A stretch of DNA of 64,000 nucleotides, from the NCBI GenBank assembly GCA_963706555.1, contig OY970164.1, positions 4,774,001 through 4,838,000 of the forward strand, written 5' to 3'. Source of the DNA: Bog-473 sp963706555. Lineage in GTDB: Bacteria; Actinomycetota; Acidimicrobiia; Acidimicrobiales; RAAP-2. Of the stretch, positions 1 through 7,866 are shown one piece after another (position 1 is the stretch's first letter; every line of letters starts with the position of its first letter). The notes below the pieces were generated by a model that was not told where the DNA came from, made no database searches, and was given only the letters and a program-made list of their open reading frames with translations. Both the position numbers and the translations under genes were made by a program.

Positions 1-1
1 G

Positions 2-844
2 TTCACGGCCAATGACCGCCGCATTCGCCAGTTTGCGGTGAAGAAGGCCTGCGAGGCCACCGAGTTGGGAGCCGAGTTCGGGGCCAACGTCTTCGTGCTG
101 TGGGGAGGCCGGGAGGGCATGGAAGCGGAGGCGGCCAAGGACGTCAGGTTGGCGCTCGACCGCTACAAAGAGGCGATCGACCTCGTGTGCGAGCACATCC
201 GAAGCCGCGGGCTCAACCTCCGGATCGCACTTGAACCGAAGCCGAACGAGCCGCGAGGGGACATCCTGCTTCCCACCGTCGGGCACGCCCTCGCCTTCAT
301 CGGCTCCCTGGAGCACCCCGACATGGTCGGGCTCAACCCCGAATTCGCCCACGAGACCATGAGTGGCCTGTCCTTCTCCCAGGCGGTCGCACAGACCCTG
401 TGGCACGACAAGCTCTTCCACATCGACCTCAACGCGCAACGAATCGGAAAGTTCGACCAGGACTTCCGCTTCGGTTCGGAAGGGATCCGCGACGCCTTCT
501 ATGTGGTCAAGCTGCTCGAAGACGCACGGTGGGAGGGCATGCGCCACTTCGATGCCCATCCGTACCGGACCGAGGACAGTGACGGTGTCTGGGACTTCGC
601 CCGCGGCTGTATGCGCACCTACCTGATCCTGGCCGACAAGGCGCGCCGATTCCACGAGGACTCGGAGATCCAGGACGCCCTGCGGGCCTCGAAGGCGAGC
701 GAGTTGGCCGAACCCACCTCCGGCGAGAACGGCCTCCCAGGCATTCTCTCCGCTGACTACGACGAAGATGCCCTCGCCGCGCAGGGGTACGGCAACGAGC
801 GCCTGGATCAGCTGGTGACGGAGTTGCTCCTCGGGGTGCGTTAG
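2..844 (+). CDS. xylA: Xylose isomerase, 5' truncated by window edge
   Basis: This enzyme interconverts D-xylose and D-xylulose in the cytoplasm. The reading frame is open from base 2, and codons before the first GTG at 38 already encode family sequence (TANDRRIRQFA), so the true start lies outside the window. About 280 residues are visible. Family motifs seen in order are FVLWGGREG, the metal-binding EPKPNEPR, GLNPEFAHETMSG, and FHIDLNAQRIGKFDQD, followed by FDAHPYRTED. The TAG stop overlaps the GTG start of xylB by one base, so the two are translationally coupled. The xylB, GH43 and LacI neighbours make a xylose/xyloside catabolic operon. The identification is firm. Confidence 0.95.
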   Translation, partial: FTANDRRIRQFAVKKACEATELGAEFGANVFVLWGGREGMEAEAAKDVRLALDRYKEAIDLVCEHIRSRGLNLRIALEPKPNEPRGDILLPTVGHALAFIGSLEHPDMVGLNPEFAHETMSGLSFSQAVAQTLWHDKLFHIDLNAQRIGKFDQDFRFGSEGIRDAFYVVKLLEDARWEGMRHFDAHPYRTEDSDGVWDFARGCMRTYLILADKARRFHEDSEIQDALRASKASELAEPTSGENGLPGILSADYDEDALAAQGYGNERLDQLVTELLLGVR

Positions 845-2268
845 TGCCCCTCGTGGTCGGGGTGGATTCGTCGACATCGGCCTGCAAGGTGCAGGTACGC
901 GACGCTGAGTCCGGCACCGTGGTGTCGTCGGCACGAGCACCGCATCCGGCGACGACGCCGCCTCGGAGCGAGCAGCATCCTCACGACTGGGCAACGGCCT
1001 TTCACGCGGCATGTGCTGCAGCAAAGGTGCCGACGACCTATCACCCCGCCGCCATCGCGGTCGCCGCGCAACAGCACGGTCTCGTGGTCCTGGGCCCCAA
1101 AGGCGAAGTGCTACGGCCGGCGAAGCTCTGGAACGACACCGAATCAGCCCAGGACACCGACGACCTCATCGCTGAACTCGCTGGAGGGCGAGCGGCCTGG
1201 GCTGCGGCGTGCGGGAGCGTACCCGTGCCTGCCTTCACGGTGACGAAGCTCCGTTGGTTGCGCCGTTGCGAACCTGAGATCCTGCGGCGCACGTCGGCGG
1301 TCATGCTGCCGCACGATTGGCTGACGTTGCAGCTCACCGGGCGACGGGTCACCGACCGTGGTGACGCCTCGGGTACGGGCTATTGGTCCCCTACCGAGTC
1401 CTGCTACCGCTTCGACGTGCTCGAAGACCTGATCGACCCCGGGGTGGACTGGGAAGCCGCACTTCCCGAGGTGCTCGACCCGCGGGACGTCGCCGGAGAC
1501 TGGCTCGGCACGGGAGCCCAGGTCGGTCCCGGGACCGGGGACAATATGGCGGCCGCCCTCGGGCTGGGTCTTCGGCCAGGCGACCTGGCCTTGAGCCTCG
1601 GGACCAGCGGCACCGCGTTCACCGTCGCCAAGCACCCCAGCGCCGATCCCACCGGAATCGTGGCCGGTTTCGCCGACGCGACAGGTGACTACCTACCCCT
1701 CGTGTGCACGATGAACGCGACCAAGGTGACCGACGCCGTGACGCGGCTGCTCGGAGTCGACCGGCAGCACTTCGACAATCTCGTGCTCGCTGCACCTGCG
1801 GGCGCCTCGGGTCTCGTGCTCGTGCCGCACTTCGACGGCGAGCGCACCCCGAACCGCCCAGATGCCACCGGCACTCTCACCGGTGTCCGTTCCGATGTCA
1901 CGCCGGCACAACTCGCCCGTGCCACCGTCGAGGGCGTGGTGTGCAATCTGCTGGAAGGTGCTGATGCGCTCGGTTGGGAAGGCACCGAGGGTCGTGTGTT
2001 CCTGATCGGCGGCGCAGCCCGGAGTGCCGCCTACCGCCGCGTGGTCGCGGACCTGACGGGCCGGGTCGTCCTGGTGCCCACCGACGACGAGCTCGTCGCG
2101 GCCGGCGCCGCCGTCCAAGCCGCGGCGGTGCATCTCGGGTGCGACTTCAGGCAGGTGAGCGAGGCATGGGGACTCGGCGCCGGTGACCTTGTGGAACCCG
2201 ACGACGGAGTCGACCGCGTGGCCATCCGCACTGCGTACGCCGCCGCGGCAGGATCGGCCACATCGTGA
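844..2268 (+). CDS. xylB: Xylulokinase (FGGY family)
   Basis: This kinase phosphorylates D-xylulose to xylulose 5-phosphate, feeding the pentose phosphate pathway. The 474-residue length is normal for the FGGY family. The N-terminal ATPase-fold motif GVDSST is at residues 6-11, QQHG at 76-79, and the catalytic aspartate is in GTGDNMAAALG at about residue 233. The C-terminal domain carries LIGGAARS. The GTG start sits in the TAGTG junction with xylA. The stop overlaps the next start as GTGA, giving tight coupling to the GH43 gene. Placement directly after xylose isomerase supports xylulose over other FGGY substrates. Confidence 0.93.
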   Translation: MPLVVGVDSSTSACKVQVRDAESGTVVSSARAPHPATTPPRSEQHPHDWATAFHAACAAAKVPTTYHPAAIAVAAQQHGLVVLGPKGEVLRPAKLWNDTESAQDTDDLIAELAGGRAAWAAACGSVPVPAFTVTKLRWLRRCEPEILRRTSAVMLPHDWLTLQLTGRRVTDRGDASGTGYWSPTESCYRFDVLEDLIDPGVDWEAALPEVLDPRDVAGDWLGTGAQVGPGTGDNMAAALGLGLRPGDLALSLGTSGTAFTVAKHPSADPTGIVAGFADATGDYLPLVCTMNATKVTDAVTRLLGVDRQHFDNLVLAAPAGASGLVLVPHFDGERTPNRPDATGTLTGVRSDVTPAQLARATVEGVVCNLLEGADALGWEGTEGRVFLIGGAARSAAYRRVVADLTGRVVLVPTDDELVAAGAAVQAAAVHLGCDFRQVSEAWGLGAGDLVEPDDGVDRVAIRTAYAAAAGSATS

Positions 2269-3743
2269 GCTACCAGAACCCCGTCATCGCGGGGCTGTAC
2301 CCGGACCCCAGCGTGTGCCGCGTGGATGACGAGTACATCCTGGTGACGTCCTCGTTCTGCTATTTCCCCGGCGTGCCCGTTTTCCGATCGCACAACCTCG
2401 TCGAGTGGGAGCAGATCGGCAATGCACTCGATCGGCCGTCACAGCTCGACCTGACGCGCACGGATGCATGGTCCTCGCTCGGCATCTACGCCCCGACCGT
2501 GCGTCACCACGACGGCCGGTTCTGGATGATCACGACCAATGTGACCTCCGCCGGCGCAACGACGTTCTTCGTGACGGCGGGAGACCCTGCCGGACCATGG
2601 TCCGATCCCATTGCCGTCGCCGTGAACGGGATCGACCCCGACCTCGCCTGGGCCGACGACGGGACCTGCTGGGTCCACTTCTCCGGGCTGGGCGGGATCG
2701 CCCGCTCCCAGATCGATCCCGCGACCGGACTCGTGCTCTCCGGCCCCGAACGAACCTGGTCGGGAACCGGCCTCCAGTACCCCGAGGCACCGCACCTCTT
2801 CACCCGTGAAGGGTCCTGGTACCTCATGATCGCCGAAGGGGGCACCGAGCGCGGCCACTGTGTCTCCGTGGCGCGAGGCCCGTCGCCCGTCGGCCCCTGG
2901 GAGAGCGCACCGTCGAACCCGATCCTGAGCCACCGGAGCACGGACCAGCCGATTCAGAACACCGGCCACGCCGACATCGTGGAGGCGGGTGACGGCTCGT
3001 GGTGGCTCGTCCTCCTCGGGGTTCGGCCCCTCGGCCAGAGCCCCGGCTTTCACGTGCTCGGACGCGAGACGTTCCTGACCCCGGTCACATGGGTCGACGG
3101 CTGGCCCGTCCCCGGCGAACTGCGATTGGAGATGGACGGCCGCCCGCCGGGCGCGGCTGTCCTGCCGACCCGGGGCGGTCGCGATGACTTCGACACGCTC
3201 GAGCTCGCGCCGCGGTGGGTCGGCGTCAGGCGGCCTCCGAGTCAGGTGGCATCCCTCGAGGTCCGCCCGGGCTGGCTCGTAGTCCACGGCGGCGAGTCGA
3301 CGCTCGACTCGCCGTACCCCGCCTACGTCGGTCGACGACAACGCCACCAGTGGTGCAGGGTCCGCGCACGGGTGGATCCTGGTACCGCCACCGAGGCGGG
3401 ATTGACCATCCTGATGGACGAGACCTCGCACTACGACGTCGTCATCCGCGGGGGGGAGATCCTCGCGCGGGCGCACGTGGGGCCGCTTGACGCCGTCGCC
3501 GGCCGCATGCCGTGCCCGACCAACCCCGTCGTCCTGACGATCGGGACGGATGCACATACCCAGGGGCCCGACAGGGTGACGCTCGGGTACGAGGATGACG
3601 CGGGGACGCCTCGACCGCTGGCACAGCTCGACGGCCGTTACCTGTCCACAGAGGTCACGGGTGGTTTTCTCGGCCGCACCATCGGCATGTTTGCCGTCAG
3701 AGGCGATGCCGCCTTCGACTGGTTCGACTATCAGGAGGCGTGA
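2265..3743 (+). CDS. GH43 beta-xylosidase / alpha-L-arabinofuranosidase
   Basis: This is a family 43 glycoside hydrolase, 492 residues, with a five-bladed propeller domain and a C-terminal beta-sandwich (roughly residues 310-490) typical of the xylosidase-type subfamilies. The probable catalytic triad is the general base D14 in YPDPS, the pKa-modulating aspartate D124 in GIDPDLAW and the general acid E174 in YPEAPH. There is no signal peptide, so it should hydrolyse imported xylo- or arabino-oligosaccharides in the cytoplasm and release pentose for XylA/XylB. It is coupled to xylB by a GTGA overlap and followed after one base by the LacI start. Xylosidase and arabinofuranosidase cannot be told apart from sequence alone. 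Confidence 0.88.
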   Translation: MSYQNPVIAGLYPDPSVCRVDDEYILVTSSFCYFPGVPVFRSHNLVEWEQIGNALDRPSQLDLTRTDAWSSLGIYAPTVRHHDGRFWMITTNVTSAGATTFFVTAGDPAGPWSDPIAVAVNGIDPDLAWADDGTCWVHFSGLGGIARSQIDPATGLVLSGPERTWSGTGLQYPEAPHLFTREGSWYLMIAEGGTERGHCVSVARGPSPVGPWESAPSNPILSHRSTDQPIQNTGHADIVEAGDGSWWLVLLGVRPLGQSPGFHVLGRETFLTPVTWVDGWPVPGELRLEMDGRPPGAAVLPTRGGRDDFDTLELAPRWVGVRRPPSQVASLEVRPGWLVVHGGESTLDSPYPAYVGRRQRHQWCRVRARVDPGTATEAGLTILMDETSHYDVVIRGGEILARAHVGPLDAVAGRMPCPTNPVVLTIGTDAHTQGPDRVTLGYEDDAGTPRPLAQLDGRYLSTEVTGGFLGRTIGMFAVRGDAAFDWFDYQEA

Positions 3744-3744
3744 G

Positions 3745-4762
3745 GTGGGACCTCCTCCCCGTCCGGTGATGGCCGACGTCGCGACACGGGCCGGCGTCTC
3801 CGTCATGACCGTGTCCCGCGTCCTCAACGGGTTTCCCGGAGTGGCCGAAGAGACCCGCCGGCGGGTGGAGGGCGCCGTCGCCGCGCTCGGCTATCACGCC
3901 AATACCGCCGCACGGGTCCTGGCCGGTGGACGCTCGAGGACGCTCGGTGTCGTCGCCGTCGAGACCGAGCAGTTCGGACCATCCCACATCCTCTTCGGCA
4001 TCGAAGCGGCGGCGCGGGCGGCCGGCCATCTCCTGAGTTTCGTGACACTCAGCCACACCGGAGAGGAAATGCCCTCGATCCTCGAGCATCTGCGGGCATC
4101 CCATGTCGAGGGGATCATCGTCGTCGCCCCGGTGCGGCCGGTCATCGAAGCGGTGGGCAGGATCGAAAAGGACCTCGCCCTCGTCGTGGTGGGAGGCGAT
4201 CCACGAATCAGCGAGCGCGACGGTGACGATCGATCAGGTCGAGGGTGCCCGCATGGCCACCGGACTCCTCCTCGATCTCGGGCACCGGACGGTGCACCAC
4301 GTGCGTGGACCGAGAACCTGGGTCGACGCCTCGGCAAGGATGCGCGGGTGGACCGATGCCCTCCGCAGAAACGGCGCAGGGCGCAGCGCCCCTCTGGTGG
4401 GCGATTGGAGCGCACGCGGCGGCTATGTGGCCGGAGCCCGTCTGGCAGAGGACCGTGACGTGACCGCAGTCTTTGCGGCCAACGATCAGACCGCCCTCGG
4501 TGTCATCCGGGCGCTGCACGAAGCGGGCCGCCACGTACCCCGGGACGTCAGCGTCGTCGGCTTCGACGACACCCCGGAGTCGGGCTTCTTCCTCCCCGCG
4601 CTCACGACGATCCGCCAGGATTTCGGCGAAGTGGGGCGAAGGTCCGTGGAGCTCGTGCTCTCCCTCATCGACGGCACCACGACGGAGCGCCATATTGTCG
4701 TCCCCGCCCAGCTGGTGGTGCGAGAAAGCGCCGGTTCGCCCGGCGGCCGCTCCCGCCGCTGA
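3745..4762 (+). pseudogene. LacI-family regulator of the xylose operon, frameshifted as sequenced
   Basis: This is a DNA-binding repressor with an N-terminal LacI helix-turn-helix (MADVATRAGVSVMTVSRVLN) and a periplasmic-binding-like sugar-sensing domain. The GTG at 3745 has an AGGAGG six bases upstream, inside the end of the GH43 gene. The frame runs correctly to about base 4215 (..VVVGGDPRISER) and then must shift to another frame, which continues as ATVTIDQVEGARMATG and ends at 4762 with normal LacI sequence (VVGFDDTPESG). The break lies in GAGCGCGACG. Restoring one GC dinucleotide gives SERATVTIDQ, as expected for the family. It could be a sequencing error or a recent mutation. Its likely target is the xyl operon, whose promoter lies outside the window. 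Confidence 0.85.
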
Positions 4763-4813
4763 CGAGACCGCCGCAACGTTCGCGGAGACCTGCAGAGCCT
4801 CGGGACCGGTTTG

Positions 4814-5923
4814 TCAGCGGATGAGGGTGTCCACGTGGTCCAGTGCGCCTCGCTCGCAGAGAACCACGATCGTGCCGCCACACCCACCTCCGCTCGCTCG
4901 TGCGCCGAGCACCCCCGGCGTCGCCAATGCCGCCTCGACGGTAGCCGTGGCCGCGGGGTGACCCAGCCCCATCGCCTCGTACCCGGCGTGGCTGGCCGCC
5001 AGCAAGGGTCCCAGACCTTCGGGCCGCCCCTGGCGGAGGGCGGCGAGAGCTACCCCGCTCCGGGCATGTTCCTCAATGCCGAACAGGACCGAGGCGCGCA
5101 CCGGGTACATCACGTCCGGCTGCACGTGCGTGACCGGGTCGCTGACGTCACCCCAGTGTGCGAGGAACTCCGTCCCGGCGACAAGCTCGGGCAGCCGGGC
5201 CGCCGCAGGAGCAGGAAGGTCGCTGACCCAGGGGAACGCCCGATTCTCCCAATCCTCGACGATCCGCTTCCCCATGAAGGCCGCAGCGCGCGCCCTTCCG
5301 TAGGGGGCGCCGCCCACATCGTGCGCCGCTCCGCTCGGCCAGCCGACGATTTCGACGTCGTGAGGCAGCATGACCCCGGCCCGGGGCGACGCCGGCCGGC
5401 ACAAGATCGGCAGCAGGGCCCCGGGTGAGCCGACCGCGACCGCCACCTGGTCCATGACGCCGCACGGCGCACCCACCACGAAGTTCTCCGCTTCTTGGCA
5501 AAGCACGGCCAACCTCAGCGGGTCGATGAGATCCGCCCCGAGTGCACGCGCGGTCGCGACTTCCAACGCCGCGCTCGACGCCACCCCCATCGATGCAGGG
5601 AGATCCGAGGAAATATGAAGGCGCACCCGCGGCGGCTCGATGATCCCGTGCCGGACGAGGACGACGGCGATACCAATCAGATAGTGCGTCCACCGGGGAA
5701 GTCCCGCCAGAGCCCGGCGTACATCGACGTACTCGCGCTGCGCCAGGTCGCTCATTTCCGCAACCGACAGGACGGCCGGACCGACCACGAGCGCATCGTC
5801 GGCCTCGGCGACGACTTCGATCGACTGCCGGGTCGGCATCTCGAGCACGAGCGCACCCGAGTAGTCCGCCACGCCACCCAGGAAGTCGAGCCGGCCCGGC
5901 GCCCTACCGGTCGTGCAGTCCAT
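4814..5923 (-). CDS. GHMP-family sugar 1-kinase (galactokinase / arabinokinase type)
   Basis: This is an ATP-dependent anomeric sugar kinase of the GHMP superfamily, 369 residues from the ATG at 5923. That start overlaps the upstream phosphatase gene by 20 bases; the frame extends further upstream but that part is not family-like. Visible motifs are GRLDFLGGVADYSG (residues 10-23), the GHMP glycine/serine loop SMGVASSAAL (111-120), the catalytic-Asp region GVMDQ (155-159) and the C-terminal GARASGGGCGG. Canonical galactokinases have GRVNLIGEHTDY at the first motif. The GG-ADYSG form seen here resembles plant L-arabinokinase/galacturonokinase. The galT neighbour suggests a Leloir-like route, but the substrate may be galactose, L-arabinose or a related sugar. 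Confidence 0.82.
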   Translation of the reverse strand: MDCTTGRAPGRLDFLGGVADYSGALVLEMPTRQSIEVVAEADDALVVGPAVLSVAEMSDLAQREYVDVRRALAGLPRWTHYLIGIAVVLVRHGIIEPPRVRLHISSDLPASMGVASSAALEVATARALGADLIDPLRLAVLCQEAENFVVGAPCGVMDQVAVAVGSPGALLPILCRPASPRAGVMLPHDVEIVGWPSGAAHDVGGAPYGRARAAAFMGKRIVEDWENRAFPWVSDLPAPAAARLPELVAGTEFLAHWGDVSDPVTHVQPDVMYPVRASVLFGIEEHARSGVALAALRQGRPEGLGPLLAASHAGYEAMGLGHPAATATVEAALATPGVLGARASGGGCGGTIVVLCERGALDHVDTLIR

Positions 5924-6833
5924 CGAGCAGCTCCGCCAGCACGGGCCCGATGCGTGACGCCAGCGTTTCGTTCGCATAGCCGACCCACGCAACAGGGGAA
6001 GAATTGTCCAGAGGAACGTCGAGCGGCTGACCCCACGGATCGGTCACCACGCCGCCGACCTCGACGAGCAGCATGGCGGTACAGATGTCGTAGGGATGGC
6101 AGGCCAGGCCACCCTCTGCGCCGAGGACCAGAGGACGCAAATCAGCCACGAACCGATCCCGGCCGCTGATCAGCTCGTGAAGTTGACCACCCGTCGACAG
6201 GTACTCGTCATCGAAGACGTGGCGGCAACCGAGTCGCTCGAAGAGCTCGGCCTCGAGCGAAGCGAGGGCCGGCTTCCCGGGCAAGAAGAACTTCGCCAAT
6301 CCGCTGAAGCTGTGCTCGAGATCGCCGGCCGACGACGGGCGCGGCGCCAACCGCATCCGGGCGCCGGTGGCAAGGTCGAGTCGCTCCGCCAGCAGCCCGG
6401 CACCGCGCACGGCGCTCAGCTGGTCGACCGCGCCCTGCTTCGCTGTGGGCAATTCGGTCATGGCGGCGACCACGATGTCGCGCAACGACCCTACAGGTGG
6501 CGCCGCGGCCGCCAGGCACCAGGCCGGACGCTTGTCGTACATGAGCCCGCGCGTCCCGTCGATGGTGTCCACAATCACGGTCCACGCCGCGGATGCGCCC
6601 ACGACGACCGGCTCGTCCAGCCCTTCGGACACGATCCTGACATCGGACCAATGCTGTTCGAACCAACCGACCAGCGCGTCGTCCGCGACGCGATCGATGG
6701 CGTAGATCGTGTCGGCCACCGTCTCGCCCGTGACCGTGGCCATCTCGATGTCACGCGAACCCATCACCAGCCCCCGGAGAAACTCGCCGAGCTCGCAGAG
6801 CAGGAGACGGGCCTGATCAGCCGTGGGTGGCAC
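5904..6833 (-). CDS. Inositol monophosphatase-superfamily sugar phosphatase
   Basis: This is a Mg-dependent phosphatase of the IMPase/FBPase fold, 309 residues. Metal ligands are visible as E70 in VSEG, D89 and D92 in DTIDGTRG, and D249 in CHPYDICT. The GTG start at 6833 lies 17 bases inside galT, and the 3' end overlaps the sugar kinase by 20 bases, so it is expressed with both. Family members dephosphorylate inositol phosphate, fructose bisphosphate, PAP or other sugar phosphates, and the sequence does not settle which. Its position between a galT and a sugar kinase suggests removal of a toxic or dead-end sugar phosphate, which is inference. Confidence 0.8.
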   Translation of the reverse strand: MPPTADQARLLLCELGEFLRGLVMGSRDIEMATVTGETVADTIYAIDRVADDALVGWFEQHWSDVRIVSEGLDEPVVVGASAAWTVIVDTIDGTRGLMYDKRPAWCLAAAAPPVGSLRDIVVAAMTELPTAKQGAVDQLSAVRGAGLLAERLDLATGARMRLAPRPSSAGDLEHSFSGLAKFFLPGKPALASLEAELFERLGCRHVFDDEYLSTGGQLHELISGRDRFVADLRPLVLGAEGGLACHPYDICTAMLLVEVGGVVTDPWGQPLDVPLDNSSPVAWVGYANETLASRIGPVLAELLDGLHDR

Positions 6834-7866
6834 GGAGCTCCGCCGCCTTCTCGTCGGGATTGGACTCGTTCGTCATGGAGCCGCCACCGATCTCGGGACC
6901 GGCCAGGTACTTGCGTAAGCCCGGCGCCCGCAGCGGCGGGTGCAGCTCGAGATGGAACGGGTACTGCGGATGGTCGCCGACCGGAGCCTGGTGGACCGCG
7001 AGCACGTAGGGCATCCGGAAGCCCCACAGTGCGTCGTAGCGCCCTACGACCTCACGCAGCACGAGCGCCAGGGAACGGCACCGATCGTCGTCGAGATCGA
7101 GAAGGGACGTCGCCACCGCGCGCGGCAGGATGTGCACTTCATACGCATACTGTGCGAACCAGGGCACACACGCAAAGAAGTGCTCACCCTCACAGACGAT
7201 GCGAGGGCCGGCGACCTCACGGTCGATGACATCCTGCAGCACGGCGCGTCCAGTGCGTCCGAAGTGCTCGGAGGCCACTTCGGCTTCACGTGCCATGGTG
7301 GCGTAGACCAAAGAGCCCGCATAGATCTGGCAATGTGGGTGCGGGTTGGACGTGCCGACGAGCGCACCTCGATTCTCGAAAATCAGCACGTGCGCCACGT
7401 CAGCTTCCGCCTCGAGGGCACACGAACGTTCGCGCCACGTCAGCACGATGGCGTGCATCTCGTCGTCGGTGAGATCGGCCAGCGATCGCGAGGCGTCTTC
7501 GTGGTAGCAAACCACCTCCGCCGTCCCCCCGGCCCGCCGGGTGCGATAGACGTCGTCCCCGATGCTGGGTTCGGGAGCGTCGGGGGAGAACACCGGAAGG
7601 TCGTTGGTGAAGACGAACACTCCCCGGTAGTCGGGGTTGGTCGTGGCGATCCTCCTCCCCCCGGGGGCCAGCGCATTCTCCGCCGGAATGGGCGGCTCGG
7701 TGGGAGCAACGATCTCGCCGATCCACGGGCGGGCGTCACGATGCGAGGTGAACAGGACCCATTGGCCCCGGAAGGGGTGCCAGCGCAGCTCCCACGTACC
7801 CTCTCCGCTCTGACCGTCGACGCGGACCGCCCCCGCCGCGATGTCGACGTCGTCAGGACCTGGCAT
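6817..7866 (-). CDS. galT: Galactose-1-phosphate uridylyltransferase
   Basis: This enzyme transfers UMP between UDP-glucose and a hexose 1-phosphate (Leloir pathway). The 349-residue length and the motif order fit the GalT branch of the HIT superfamily: TNPDYRGVFVFTNDLPVF near residues 76-93, FENRGALVGTSNPHPHCQ at 163-180, and a C-terminal HLELHPPLR. H178, in the HPH of HPHCQ, should be the uridylylated nucleophile. The usual HPHGQ has a glycine where this protein has cysteine. The ATG at 7866 lies 14 bases inside the GH2 gene, and the stop overlaps the phosphatase gene by 17 bases. With the neighbouring kinase it should activate the sugar released by GH2. Confidence 0.92.
   Translation of the reverse strand: MPGPDDVDIAAGAVRVDGQSGEGTWELRWHPFRGQWVLFTSHRDARPWIGEIVAPTEPPIPAENALAPGGRRIATTNPDYRGVFVFTNDLPVFSPDAPEPSIGDDVYRTRRAGGTAEVVCYHEDASRSLADLTDDEMHAIVLTWRERSCALEAEADVAHVLIFENRGALVGTSNPHPHCQIYAGSLVYATMAREAEVASEHFGRTGRAVLQDVIDREVAGPRIVCEGEHFFACVPWFAQYAYEVHILPRAVATSLLDLDDDRCRSLALVLREVVGRYDALWGFRMPYVLAVHQAPVGDHPQYPFHLELHPPLRAPGLRKYLAGPEIGGGSMTNESNPDEKAAELRATHG

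Noticed and set aside
2439..3827. Long minus-strand open frame (462 codons) opposite the GH43 gene
   Set aside because: It is antisense to a clear GH43 enzyme, has low-complexity R/G/E/H-rich sequence with no family motif, and is typical of shadow frames in GC-rich DNA.
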